From Streptomyces sp. CB02058 (GTDB taxonomy: Bacteria > Actinomycetota > Actinomycetes > Streptomycetales > Streptomycetaceae), in contig NZ_LIPG01000002.1 of the NCBI RefSeq assembly GCF_001905505.1, positions 62,001 to 126,000 of the forward strand: 64,000 nucleotides of DNA. The letters run 5' to 3'. The notes under the pieces are model-generated. The model was not told the origin of the DNA, searched no databases, and saw only the letters and a program-made list of their open reading frames with translations. The translations under genes were made by a program, and so were the position numbers. Positions 1 to 8,283 of the stretch are shown here, in pieces (within the stretch, counting starts at the first letter, position 1; every line of letters starts with the position of its first letter).

Positions 1-544
1 CACGCCGGACCAGATGCAGGAGTCGTTCCGGGTCAAGCTGAAGGACCCGCAGAAGTACAAGGTGGTCGCGACGGCCTTCGCCGGCCGTGACGGGGTGCAG
101 TCCGTCCAGGACCAGCGCAGCATCCTGGACAACCTCTTCGGGCTGATGAACGGCATGAACGTGGCCGCGATCTTCCTGATGGCGCTGATGCTGGTCATCG
201 CGCTGATGCTCATCGTCAACACCGTCCGCGTCTCGGCGTTCAGCCGGAGACGGGAGACGGGCATCATGCGGCTGGTGGGGGCGTCGGGCTTCTACATCCA
301 GATGCCGTTCATCATGGAGGCCGCCTTCGCCGGACTGATCGGCGGACTGCTCGCCTGCGTGATCCTGCTGGCCGCCCGGTACTTCCTGATCGACGGCGGT
401 CTCGCGCTCCAGGAGAAGCTGAACCTCATCGACTTCATCGGCTGGGAAGCGGTGCTCACCAAGCTTCCCCTGGTCATCGCGATCGGGTTGCTGATGCCCG
501 CCGTTGCCGCTCTCTTCGCGTTGCGCAAGTACCTCAAGGTGTGA
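1..544 (+). CDS. ftsX: Cell division protein FtsX, C-terminal part (truncated by window edge)
   Basis: The frame is already open at the left edge, so only about the last 180 residues are present. FtsX is the membrane partner of the ATPase FtsE; together they control cell-wall hydrolases during growth and division. The visible part has the end of an extracellular region, a first membrane segment rich in Leu/Met/Ile (FLMALMLVIALML), the cytoplasmic RRRETGIMRLVGAS stretch typical of the FtsX-domain C-terminus, and two further hydrophobic segments before the short KYLKV tail. smpB and ssrA nearby are the usual actinobacterial neighbours of ftsEX. A hairpin terminator follows directly, so this appears to be the last gene of its operon. 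Confidence 0.93.
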   Translation, partial: TPDQMQESFRVKLKDPQKYKVVATAFAGRDGVQSVQDQRSILDNLFGLMNGMNVAAIFLMALMLVIALMLIVNTVRVSAFSRRRETGIMRLVGASGFYIQMPFIMEAAFAGLIGGLLACVILLAARYFLIDGGLALQEKLNLIDFIGWEAVLTKLPLVIAIGLLMPAVAALFALRKYLKV

Positions 545-548
545 CGTG

Positions 549-593
549 CGCCCCGTCCCGCATGCGGCCAACGAGCCGTGTGCGGACGGGGCG
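549..593 (+). terminator. Terminator after ftsX
   Basis: A long hairpin begins 5 nt after the ftsX stop. The outer stem CGCCCCGTCC (549-558) pairs with GGACGGGGCG (584-593), and an inner stem of about nine pairs (two G-U) continues after a one-base bulge. The loop is six bases. There is no U-run, as is usual in Streptomyces. Confidence 0.7.
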
Positions 594-599
594 TTGTCC

Positions 600-613
600 T
601 ACACTCGGCCACA
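600..613 (+). promoter_or_regulatory. Candidate -10 box giving a leaderless S41 protease mRNA
   Basis: The hexamer TACACT (600-605) ends 7 nt before the ATG at 613, and no ribosome-binding site precedes that ATG. Transcription would start at or next to the start codon. The -35 region is not convincing. Confidence 0.45.
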
Positions 614-1800
614 TGCCGGGCCATACGTACCATTTGAAACCCCGCGGTCTCCACCGCGGGGCGGCCCTGACGTTGGTGTTCGCGAGCGTGCTGGCCACCG
701 CCGCGGCCACCGGGTCCCTGCCCCACGAGGACGGTGCGGGCACGGAGATAAAGACGCGCTCGGTGTCCTCCACGGTCGGTTCCGTGGACCGGGAGGAGAT
801 CGCGGAGGCCGCCGCCGACGCCGAGGCCGACGGGAAGTCCGGCACGGACGCCGCCGAGGAGGTCGTCAGCCGCAGCGGGGACCGCTGGAGCGCGGTCTAC
901 GACGAGCGGGAGTACGAGGACTTCGAGCGGGCCCTCGACGGCTCGTACACCGGTGTGGGCATCTCGGCCCGGCGCTCGGCCGGCGGCGACGTCACCGTGA
1001 CAGGGGTCCAGCCCGGCAGTCCCGCGCGCGCGGCCGGGGTGCGCAAGGGCGACCTGCTGCGCACCGTGGACGGCCGTCGCGTGGAGAAGCGCCCGGTCGC
1101 CGAGGTCGTCGCGCTGCTGCGCGGGGACCGCGAGGGAGCGGCCGAGGGCACCTCCGTGGTGCTGGGGCTGAGCCGCGGCGGGCATTCCTGGACCACGACG
1201 CTCCGCAGGGCCCGGCTGACCACGCAGCCGGTCAGCGTGCGGCGGCTGGGCGGGGACACCGAGTCCGCGGTGCTGATCAAGGTCGCGGCATTCACCAAGG
1301 GCGCGGGCACCGCGGTCCGCGAGGCCGTGGACGAGGCGCCCGGGGACGCCGGCATCCTGCTGGACCTCCGGGCCAACTCGGGCGGTCTGGTCACCGAGGC
1401 CGTCACCGCCTCGTCCGCCTTCCTGGACGGCGGGCTCGTCGCCACGTACGACGTGCACGGCGAGCAGCGGGCCCTCTACGCCGAGCCGGGCGGGGACACC
1501 GAGCGGCCCGTGGTCGTCCTGGTCGACGGCGGCACGATGAGCGCGGCGGAGCTGCTGACCGGTGCGCTCCAGGACCGGGGCAGGGCCGTGACCGTCGGAT
1601 CGCGCACCTTCGGCAAGGGTTCCGTGCAGATGCCCAGCGAGCTGCCGGACGGCTCCGTCGCCGAGCTGACCGTCGGGCACTACCGCACTCCGGCGGGCCG
1701 CACCGTCGAGGGGAGCGGCATCACTCCGGACGTCGGGGCGGGTCAGGAGGCCCAGCAGAGGGGCGAGACGGTATTGAGTGGCCTCGGGGGTGGGTCGTAG
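613..1800 (+). CDS. S41 family carboxy-terminal processing peptidase
   Basis: A 395-residue secreted or membrane-anchored serine protease that cleaves protein C-termini outside the membrane. The N-terminus has a signal-anchor-like segment (residues about 14-35). A PDZ domain lies around residues 110-200 (GVGISARRSAGGDV onward). The S41 catalytic domain carries Ser310 in GGTMSAAEL and Lys335 in TFGKGSVQ, exactly 25 residues apart as in the tail-specific protease dyad. The ATG at 613 is chosen because it begins the signal segment and sits just behind a -10-like box; an in-frame start at 541 would overlap ftsX and the terminator. It lies between ftsX and smpB, an arrangement conserved in Streptomyces. 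Confidence 0.9.
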   Translation: MPGHTYHLKPRGLHRGAALTLVFASVLATAAATGSLPHEDGAGTEIKTRSVSSTVGSVDREEIAEAAADAEADGKSGTDAAEEVVSRSGDRWSAVYDEREYEDFERALDGSYTGVGISARRSAGGDVTVTGVQPGSPARAAGVRKGDLLRTVDGRRVEKRPVAEVVALLRGDREGAAEGTSVVLGLSRGGHSWTTTLRRARLTTQPVSVRRLGGDTESAVLIKVAAFTKGAGTAVREAVDEAPGDAGILLDLRANSGGLVTEAVTASSAFLDGGLVATYDVHGEQRALYAEPGGDTERPVVVLVDGGTMSAAELLTGALQDRGRAVTVGSRTFGKGSVQMPSELPDGSVAELTVGHYRTPAGRTVEGSGITPDVGAGQEAQQRGETVLSGLGGGS

Positions 1801-1818
1801 TGCGAAAATGACCGCACT

Positions 1819-2307
1819 ATGGCCAAGGAAAAAGACACCGGGCGCAAGATGATTGCGCAGAACAAGAAGGCGCGGCACGACTACCACGTCCTCGACACCT
1901 ACGAGTGCGGTCTCGTGCTCATGGGCACGGAGGTCAAGTCGCTGCGGATGGGCAGGGCGTCGCTCGTCGACGGCTTCGTCCAGATCGACAACGGCGAGGC
2001 GTGGCTGCACAACATCCACGTCCCCGAGTACGTGCAGGGCACCTGGACCAACCACGCGGCCAAGCGGAAGCGCAAGCTGCTGCTGCACCGGGCCGAGATC
2101 GACAAGCTCCAGTCCAAGTCGCAGGAGACGGGCCACACGATCGTGCCGCTCGCCCTGTACTTCAAGGACAGCCGCGTCAAGGTCGAGATCGCGCTCGCGA
2201 AGGGCAAGAAGGAGTACGACAAGCGCCAGACGCTGCGGGAGAAGCAGGACACGCGGGAGACGAACCGCGCGATCTCGGCGGCCCGCCGGCGCCAGCGCAG
2301 CGCGTAG
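1819..2307 (+). CDS. smpB: SsrA-binding protein SmpB
   Basis: A 162-residue RNA-binding protein that delivers tmRNA to stalled ribosomes for trans-translation. The family motifs are clear: [28 protein letters not shown] near the start is the OB-fold that binds the tRNA-like domain (shown here as [10 protein letters not shown] and GTEVKSLR), and the Lys/Arg-rich tail ([10 protein letters not shown], then RRRQRSA) enters the decoding centre. Length is normal. It begins 18 nt after the S41 gene, and the tmRNA gene lies about 120 nt downstream on the same strand, so both partners of the rescue system are adjacent. Confidence 0.97.
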   Translation: MAKEKDTGRKMIAQNKKARHDYHVLDTYECGLVLMGTEVKSLRMGRASLVDGFVQIDNGEAWLHNIHVPEYVQGTWTNHAAKRKRKLLLHRAEIDKLQSKSQETGHTIVPLALYFKDSRVKVEIALAKGKKEYDKRQTLREKQDTRETNRAISAARRRQRSA

Positions 2308-2428
2308 CCGCCACCCGGCCCGGGGCCGGCGCCCCGGAGCCGCCGGAATACGGTGGCATCCGCGTGCGTTGGTCACGTACGATGGGCCGTGCACCTCACA
2401 GAAGGTGCGCGGATTGAAAAATCAACAT

Positions 2429-2816
2429 GGGGATGATCGGTTTCGACAGCGGATGTCGAAGCAGGGGAAGCGAGTCGAGGAAGCGGCAATGATCTCGTAA
2501 ACCATATGTCGCAACCAATAATCGCCAATTCCAAGCGCGATTCCCAGTCCTTCGCCCTCGCTGCCTAATAAGCAGTGAGTGAGGGACCCTTAATGGGTGT
2601 CAGCCCGGGGGTGTTCCCGACCCGGACCCTGGCATAATCTAGGGGACTAAACCACTGAGTCCGGTCACGGGGCTCGGTGGGAAATCAAACAGTGACTGGG
2701 CCCGTCGGAGACTTGTTCGCGAGATCTCCGGGGCCGAGAAAAGCGCAGCGAACTGCACTCGGAGAAGCCCTGGTTCTGCACCGTTGGACGCGGGTTCGAT
2801 TCCCGCCATCTCCACA
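2429..2816 (+). ncRNA. ssrA: Transfer-messenger RNA (tmRNA)
   Basis: The 5' end GGGGATG (2429-2435) pairs with CATCTCC (2807-2813) to form the tRNA-like acceptor stem with one G-U pair. The T-arm GGGTTCGATTCCC is intact just before it. The tag reading frame begins with the resume codon GCC at 2524 and encodes ANSKRDSQSFALAA, followed by two stops (TAA TAA, 2566-2571). The terminal ALAA is the usual protease-recognition end. The CCA end is not encoded. Length is about 388 nt, normal for a one-piece tmRNA. smpB is directly upstream. Confidence 0.96.
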
Positions 2817-2827
2817 ATTCCCATGTG

Positions 2828-2869
2828 AACGAGGACCCCGTTGCCCCTGGCAGCGGGGTCCTCGTTTTT
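2828..2869 (+). terminator. Rho-independent terminator of ssrA
   Basis: A perfect 13-bp stem, AACGAGGACCCCG (2828-2840) with CGGGGTCCTCGTT (2854-2866), closes a 13-nt loop and runs into five T residues. It starts 12 nt after the tmRNA 3' end. Confidence 0.9.
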
Positions 2870-2870
2870 G

Positions 2871-2906
2871 TGTGCCCGTGTGCCCGTGTGCCCGTGTGCC
2901 CGTGTG
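2871..2906. repeat. Tandem TGTGCCCG octamer repeat
   Basis: Four perfect copies of TGTGCCCG plus a half copy (TGTG) fill the gap between the tmRNA terminator and the 3' end of the convergent MFS gene. It has simple-sequence slippage character and no coding role. Confidence 0.85.
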
Positions 2907-2916
2907 AGTTCGTGGA

Positions 2917-4215
2917 TCAGCCGGTCCTGCGGGTTCCGGCCGCCGCGACGGTCAGCGCCAGGGCCGCCGCGCACACCGGCACCGTGTATCCGGTCGCCGT
3001 CCCCGCGTGCTCCACCGTCCAGCCGCCCAGCGCGGAACCCGCCGCCACGCCGCCGAGCAGTGCGGTGACGGCGAGCGTCATGCCCTCGTTGAGCTGGGCC
3101 GGCGGGGTGAGCCGCTGGATCAGCGTCATGCCGGTGACCATGGTGGGTGCGGTGGCCGCACCGGCCAGCAGCAGGCAGCAGGCCAGGGCGAACAGCGAGC
3201 CGGTCGTGGCCGTGGCGATCAGCGGGAGGGACATCAGGGCGGTCATCCCCGTCAGACAGAGCAGCAGCCTGCGCCGGACGTCCGGGGCGGGGCGCAGTGC
3301 CCCGTACAGCAGTCCGGCCACGCAGGAGCCGCCCGCCTGGAGCGCGAGGATCGCACCCCCGGCGCGGGCGATGGAGACGACCTCCAGGGCCCCGAAGACG
3401 GCCCCCGTCGCGAGGAAGACGGCGAGCAGGGCGGGTATGCCCCGGGTGCGCAGGGGTGAGGCGGCCGGGGTGCGGGGGGCCACCGGGGGTTCCGTCGCGC
3501 GCTGGGCGGCGAAGATCAGGACGCCGGTCATCAGGAGCACGGCCCCGGTGAGCGTGCCGGCCTCGGGGAAGAGCGCCCCGCACAAGGTCGCGGCGAGCAC
3601 CGGGCCGAGCATGAAGCACAGCTCGTCGGCGGCCTGTTCGAACGAGTTCGCGGTGTGCAGGGCGGAGGCGTCGCCCCGGTGCAGATGGGCCCAGCGGGCC
3701 CGTGACATGCCGCCCGTGTTGGGGGTCGTAGCGGTGGCGGCGTACGCGGCGAAGAGCGTCCAGACCGGTGCGTCGTAGTGCACGCAGAGCAGCAGGGCGA
3801 GCGAGCCGAGCACGGCGACGGCGGTGGCGGGCACGGCGATCCTGGCCTGGCCGTGGCGGTCGACGAGGCGCGCCGTCCAGGGGGCCACCACGGCGGTCGC
3901 GAGCAGCCCCGTCGCGGTGACGGCCCCGGCCAGGGCGTACGAGCCGTGGGCGTCGGCGATCATGATGACGGCGCTGACGCTGAACATCCCCATGGGCAGC
4001 CGGGCCAGAAGATTGCCCGCGGTGAACGCGCGTGCGCCGGGGGTGGCGAGCAGCCGGAGATACGGATTGCTCCGTGCGGCGGAGGCCGGGGCGGGGGAGG
4101 TGTCCGGGGTGGTGGGGTGCTCGGGGGCGGCCGTGGGGCCGGGGATGGTGCGGTCCCGGGTGGAGCGGTCCTGGAGGGTCGTCGGTGCCGGAGCGGCGGC
4201 GGGTTCATGGGGCAC
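2917..4215 (-). CDS. MFS transporter
   Basis: A 432-residue major facilitator superfamily protein with about twelve hydrophobic segments, beginning near residue 55 after a Pro/Thr/Ala-rich disordered N-terminus. The loop motif VDRHGQARI after the second helix pair is a variant of the MFS GxxxDRxGRR motif. Substrate cannot be read from sequence; the family commonly exports drugs or small metabolites. It is divergent from a LysR gene 82 bp away, so that regulator is the likely controller. The far N-terminus is low complexity, so the true start could lie up to about 45 codons downstream. Confidence 0.85.
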   Translation of the reverse strand: MPHEPAAAPAPTTLQDRSTRDRTIPGPTAAPEHPTTPDTSPAPASAARSNPYLRLLATPGARAFTAGNLLARLPMGMFSVSAVIMIADAHGSYALAGAVTATGLLATAVVAPWTARLVDRHGQARIAVPATAVAVLGSLALLLCVHYDAPVWTLFAAYAATATTPNTGGMSRARWAHLHRGDASALHTANSFEQAADELCFMLGPVLAATLCGALFPEAGTLTGAVLLMTGVLIFAAQRATEPPVAPRTPAASPLRTRGIPALLAVFLATGAVFGALEVVSIARAGGAILALQAGGSCVAGLLYGALRPAPDVRRRLLLCLTGMTALMSLPLIATATTGSLFALACCLLLAGAATAPTMVTGMTLIQRLTPPAQLNEGMTLAVTALLGGVAAGSALGGWTVEHAGTATGYTVPVCAAALALTVAAAGTRRTG

Positions 4216-4297
4216 CCGTCAACCCTCGGGGTGCGGGTCCGTTCCGTCCAACACCTGTTCGGAGCGCATTCACGCACGTACGTTGTAAATTGTTCGC

Positions 4298-5266
4298 GTG
4301 CCCGCACCCGACATCGATCCCCGCCTGCTCCGCGCCTTCGTCGCCGTGGCCGAGGAGCTGCACTTCACCCGTGCCGCCGCCCGGCTCTACGTCGCGCAGC
4401 AGGCGCTGAGCCGGGACATCCGCCGGCTGGAGCGCGAGCTCGGCCGGGAGCTCTTCCTCCGTACGACCCGGCAGGTGTCACTCACCGGGGACGGGGAACG
4501 CCTCCTGCCGCACGCCCGGCGGGTGCTCGACGCGCACGCCGCTCTGGCCGCCGCCTTCACCGACCCCGCGGACCGTCCCCTGCTCGTCGATCTGAACACC
4601 GACGGCATGACCGCCGCAAGGGTTCTGGCCCGCGCGCGGGAGCTCGCGCCGGAGTGCGAGCTGATGGCGCGCTTCGAGAGCGGACTCACCTGGGCTGCCG
4701 GCGAAGTGCTGGCAGGGCGGCTCGACGTCACCTTCGGGAGGGCCGCGGGACTCGATCCCGCGGTGCTCGCCCGGCTCTCCGTACAGCCGGTGCGGTACGA
4801 GCCCATGGCTGTTCTCCTGCCGTGCGATCACCCTCTGGCGGGGCGCGAGGCGGTCGCCATGAGCGATCTGGCCGGTGAAACCGTCTACGCGGGAGCGGGT
4901 AACGAGCGCACCCGGGAGTGGACACACCTCGCCACCCTGTTGTTCGACAAATGGGGCATTTCTCTGGCGCCGCCTGCCCCGCTCGCCGTGGGAGTGGCTG
5001 AATTTCAACGGGTCATGGCAAAGGTGGGGCACCCCGTGCTGGCCGTCGCGGGCTTTCCGCCGTTGCCGGGGACGGTGCTGCGCCCGCTGGTGCGACCGGT
5101 GCCGCTGTCCCCGCTGCTGATGGTCTGGCGCAAGGGCCTCGACCACCCCGGGTTGACCGCTCTGTGTGCCGCAAGTGCCGAACTCGCTGGGACAGAAGGG
5201 TGGATGGTACGGCCAACGGATTCTTGGCTGCCCGAAACCGATTCGTCACTGATGCGTCACCGATGA
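4298..5266 (+). CDS. LysR family transcriptional regulator
   Basis: A 322-residue regulator. The N-terminal winged helix-turn-helix occupies residues 1-65 with the family signature (LHFTRAAARLYVAQQALSRD, then LERELGRELFLR). The effector-binding domain follows from about residue 90 to the end. It starts with GTG at 4298, and the AT-rich GTAAAT (4285-4290) 7 nt upstream looks like a -10 box, so the message may be leaderless. The divergent MFS gene is the obvious target by LysR custom; the inducer is unknown. Confidence 0.9.
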   Translation: MPAPDIDPRLLRAFVAVAEELHFTRAAARLYVAQQALSRDIRRLERELGRELFLRTTRQVSLTGDGERLLPHARRVLDAHAALAAAFTDPADRPLLVDLNTDGMTAARVLARARELAPECELMARFESGLTWAAGEVLAGRLDVTFGRAAGLDPAVLARLSVQPVRYEPMAVLLPCDHPLAGREAVAMSDLAGETVYAGAGNERTREWTHLATLLFDKWGISLAPPAPLAVGVAEFQRVMAKVGHPVLAVAGFPPLPGTVLRPLVRPVPLSPLLMVWRKGLDHPGLTALCAASAELAGTEGWMVRPTDSWLPETDSSLMRHR

Positions 5267-5415
5267 TGAACATCAGGTGATACAGGACCTTGCCGGTCCA
5301 CTTCGTGCGCTACATTCAGGCTTTCGGGTGCACGGGACAAGTGCCGCCCCGGACAGGGTGGGGGCCCGTCCGTTGGCAGGAATCACGTCATTTTTCCGCG
5401 CACCTGTTTCATTGA

Positions 5416-6090
5416 GTGGGGGATGTGCGAACACCTGTGGACAATTGGCGCGAAGGTACCCGTACCTGGCACACGCATGAGCCGAACGACGTCACCGTGC
5501 AGTTGGACGGGCTCGGCCGTCAGCTTTCCGAACTGCCGGTGGAGCCGAACCTTCCGGATCCTTCGGACGGTCCGGTCTTCGTCGACGAGAGCGGCCGTCG
5601 CAGCAAGACGTACCGGCGGGTGGGCTGGGTGCTCGCCGCGATCTGCGCCGTATACGCGGTGACGCTCGTGGTCGCCCTGCTCGGCGGCAACTCCAGTGCT
5701 CCCTGGCTGCCTCTCTCGGGCCAGGAGGAGAAGCACTCGGACGAGGTCGAGGTACGGCCGGCCCCGAGCGGCGACGTCGTATCGCAGAGCCCGCAGGCCA
5801 CTCCCTCCTCCTCCGCGTCGGCCTCGGCCTCCGCCTCCTCGATCCCGTCGTCGGACGGGTCGGCGGCGGGTTCGGCCGCTTCCGGCGCGGGCGAGGCATC
5901 GGCTTCCGCGTCCGCCACGACCCCCAGGGGCACCAGCTCCTCGGCGCCCGCCGGGGGCAGCCCGGTCACCACGCCGCCCGCGGTCGACCCGTCGCCGACG
6001 CCGAGTCCCGACTCGCCCACCGAGGAGAGCCCTCCGGCCTCCCCGGATCCCTCGGAATCCCCGGTGCAACCACAAGAAGGCACTCAGTAA
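5416..6090 (+). CDS. matA: MatA-like single-pass membrane protein
   Basis: A 224-residue protein with a cytoplasmic N-terminal 75 residues, one membrane helix (WVLAAICAVYAVTLVVALL, about residues 76-95) and a Ser/Ala/Pro-rich low-complexity exterior of about 110 residues. It ends exactly one base before the ATG of the deacetylase/glycosyltransferase gene, implying translational coupling. By position it matches Streptomyces matA, whose product works with MatB in making a poly-GlcNAc-type surface polymer that makes hyphae clump (established knowledge recalled, not tested here). The start is uncertain: GTG at 5416 or GTG at 5425, neither with a well-spaced ribosome-binding site. Confidence 0.75.
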   Translation: MGDVRTPVDNWREGTRTWHTHEPNDVTVQLDGLGRQLSELPVEPNLPDPSDGPVFVDESGRRSKTYRRVGWVLAAICAVYAVTLVVALLGGNSSAPWLPLSGQEEKHSDEVEVRPAPSGDVVSQSPQATPSSSASASASASSIPSSDGSAAGSAASGAGEASASASATTPRGTSSSAPAGGSPVTTPPAVDPSPTPSPDSPTEESPPASPDPSESPVQPQEGTQ

Positions 6091-8283
6091 ATGACCACCC
6101 CCGTTATGCGGGGCAGGCACAACCGGAAGAAGAAGCGGACCGTCCGGCGCAGACTCCCCATGCGCTACCTGCTTCCGTCGCTCCTTCTGGTCGCCCTGCT
6201 CGCCATGCTCATGCTGCGCGGCTACGTCCACAGCGAGATCCTCGCCGACCACCGGATCCAGGCTCCCGCCCCCACCACCCAGGTGCCTGACGACGTCCTC
6301 GAAGGCGGTCCGGTCATAGACGCCCGTACGGCGGGCGAGGCGGCCAAGACGCTCCGGATACCGGACCGCAAGATCGTCCTCACCTTCGACGACGGCCCCG
6401 ACCCGGTCTGGACCCCCCGGGTCCTGGACGAGCTCAAGAAGCACCATGCGCACGGCGTCTTCTTCGTCACCGGCACCATGGCCTCGCGCTACCCGGACCT
6501 CGTCCAGCGCATGGTCGACGAGGGGCACGAGATCGGGTTGCACACCTTCAACCACCCTGATCTCTCCTTCCAGTCCACCAGCCGCATCGACTGGGAGCTG
6601 TCCCAGAACCAGCTGGTGCTCGCGGGCGCGGCCGGCATCCGCACCTCGCTGTTCCGGCCCCCGTACTCCTCCTTCTCCGACGCCATGGACAACAAGTCCT
6701 GGCCGGTCACGCAGTACATCGGCAGCCGCGGCTACCTCACCGTCGTGAACAACACCGACAGCGAGGACTGGAAGCGCCCCGGCGTCGACGCGATCATCGA
6801 GCGCGCCACGCCCCGGCACGGCGACGGCGCGATCATCCTGATGCACGACTCCGGCGGCGACCGCTCCCAGACCGTGGCCGCCCTGGGCAAGTTCCTGCCG
6901 CAGATGCAGGACGAGGGCTACGAGTTCACCAATCTCACCGCGGCGCTCGGCGCCCCCAGCGCGCACACCCCGGTCACCGGATTCGCGCTCTGGAAGGGCA
7001 AGGCCTTCATCGGTGCGGTGAAGATCTCCGAGCACGTCACCGGAGTCCTGGTCGTCGGCCTGGCGGTCATCGGTGTCCTGGTGATGGTCCGCTTCGGGCT
7101 GATGCTGCTCCTCTCCTTCCTGCACGCCAGGAAGGTGCGCCGCAGGGGCTTCAGCTGGGGCGAGCCGTTCACCCGCCCGGTGTCGGTCCTCGTGCCCGCG
7201 TACAACGAGCGCGAGTGCATCGAGGCCACCGTGCGGTCGCTGGTGGCCAGCGACTATCCGATCGAGGTCATCGTCATCGACGACGGTTCGACGGACGGCA
7301 CGGCCGACCTCGTCGAGGCGATGTGGATCCCGAACGTCCGCGTCGTGCGCCAGCGCAACGCGGGCAAGCCCGCGGCGCTCAACAACGGCATCGCGAACGC
7401 CCGTTACGACATCGTCGTGATGATGGACGGCGACACGGTCTTCGAACCCTCGACCGTGCGCGAGCTCGTGCAGCCCTTCGCCGACCCCCGGGTCGGGGCG
7501 GTCGCGGGCAACGCCAAGGTCGGCAACCGCGACTCGCTGATCGGCGCCTGGCAGCACATCGAGTACGTGATGGGCTTCAACCTGGACCGCAGGATGTACG
7601 ACCTCCTCGGCTGCATGCCCACCATCCCCGGTGCGGTCGGCGCCTTCCGCCGGGACGCGCTGGACCGGATCGGCGGCATGAGCGAGGACACCCTCGCCGA
7701 GGACACCGACGTCACCATGGCGCTCCACCGCGACGGCTGGCGCGTCGTCTACGCCGAGAACGCCCGGGCGTGGACCGAGGCACCCGAGTCGGTGCAGCAG
7801 CTCTGGTCGCAGCGCTACCGGTGGTCGTACGGCACGATGCAGGCCATCTGGAAGCACCGCCGCGCGGTCGTCGAGCGCGGGCCCTCGGGCCGCTTCGGAC
7901 GGGTGGGACTGCCGTTCGTCTCCCTGTTCATGGTGGTCGCGCCGCTGCTGGCGCCCCTCATCGACGTCTTCCTGCTGTACGGACTGGTCTTCGGCCCGAC
8001 GGGGAAGACGGTCGCGGCCTGGTTCGGCGTCCTGCTGGTGCAGGCCGTCTGCGCCGCGTACGCCTTCCGGCTCGACCGGGAGCGCATGACGCATCTGATC
8101 TCGCTGCCGCTCCAGCAGATCCTCTACCGGCAGCTGATGTACGTCGTGCTGCTCCAGTCGTGGATCACCGCTCTCACCGGCGGCCGGCTGCGCTGGCAGA
8201 AGCTCCGGCGTACGGGCGTGGTGGAAGCGCCCGGCGGCACGCAGACCCGCCGCAAGGACACGGACCGGAGGCCGGTGGCGTGA
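6091..8283 (+). CDS. matB: MatB-like bifunctional polysaccharide deacetylase / family 2 glycosyltransferase
   Basis: A 730-residue membrane enzyme that joins two activities for surface polysaccharide. After an N-terminal membrane helix (residues about 25-45) comes an extracellular NodB-type deacetylase domain with TFDDGPD (Asp100/Asp101) and the metal-ligand histidines His151 and His155 in GLHTFNHPDLSF. A helix near residues 315-345 leads to a cytoplasmic GT2 domain with VPAYNERE, VIDDGSTDG (Asp397), MMDGDTVFE, EDTDVT and the QRYRW acceptor motif of processive synthases. Further membrane helices follow. This is the layout of Streptomyces MatB, reported to make poly-beta-1,6-GlcNAc. The next gene overlaps it by 4 nt. 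Confidence 0.88.
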   Translation: MTTPVMRGRHNRKKKRTVRRRLPMRYLLPSLLLVALLAMLMLRGYVHSEILADHRIQAPAPTTQVPDDVLEGGPVIDARTAGEAAKTLRIPDRKIVLTFDDGPDPVWTPRVLDELKKHHAHGVFFVTGTMASRYPDLVQRMVDEGHEIGLHTFNHPDLSFQSTSRIDWELSQNQLVLAGAAGIRTSLFRPPYSSFSDAMDNKSWPVTQYIGSRGYLTVVNNTDSEDWKRPGVDAIIERATPRHGDGAIILMHDSGGDRSQTVAALGKFLPQMQDEGYEFTNLTAALGAPSAHTPVTGFALWKGKAFIGAVKISEHVTGVLVVGLAVIGVLVMVRFGLMLLLSFLHARKVRRRGFSWGEPFTRPVSVLVPAYNERECIEATVRSLVASDYPIEVIVIDDGSTDGTADLVEAMWIPNVRVVRQRNAGKPAALNNGIANARYDIVVMMDGDTVFEPSTVRELVQPFADPRVGAVAGNAKVGNRDSLIGAWQHIEYVMGFNLDRRMYDLLGCMPTIPGAVGAFRRDALDRIGGMSEDTLAEDTDVTMALHRDGWRVVYAENARAWTEAPESVQQLWSQRYRWSYGTMQAIWKHRRAVVERGPSGRFGRVGLPFVSLFMVVAPLLAPLIDVFLLYGLVFGPTGKTVAAWFGVLLVQAVCAAYAFRLDRERMTHLISLPLQQILYRQLMYVVLLQSWITALTGGRLRWQKLRRTGVVEAPGGTQTRRKDTDRRPVA

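Noticed and set aside
2871..2906. TGTGCCCG array as a CRISPR remnant
   Set aside because: Units are 8 bp without spacers and no cas gene is present; it is a simple tandem repeat.
7215..8279. N-terminal extension of the acyltransferase inside matB
   Set aside because: The extension is out of frame with the conserved matB glycosyltransferase domain; GTG 8280 with its GTGA overlap is the better start.
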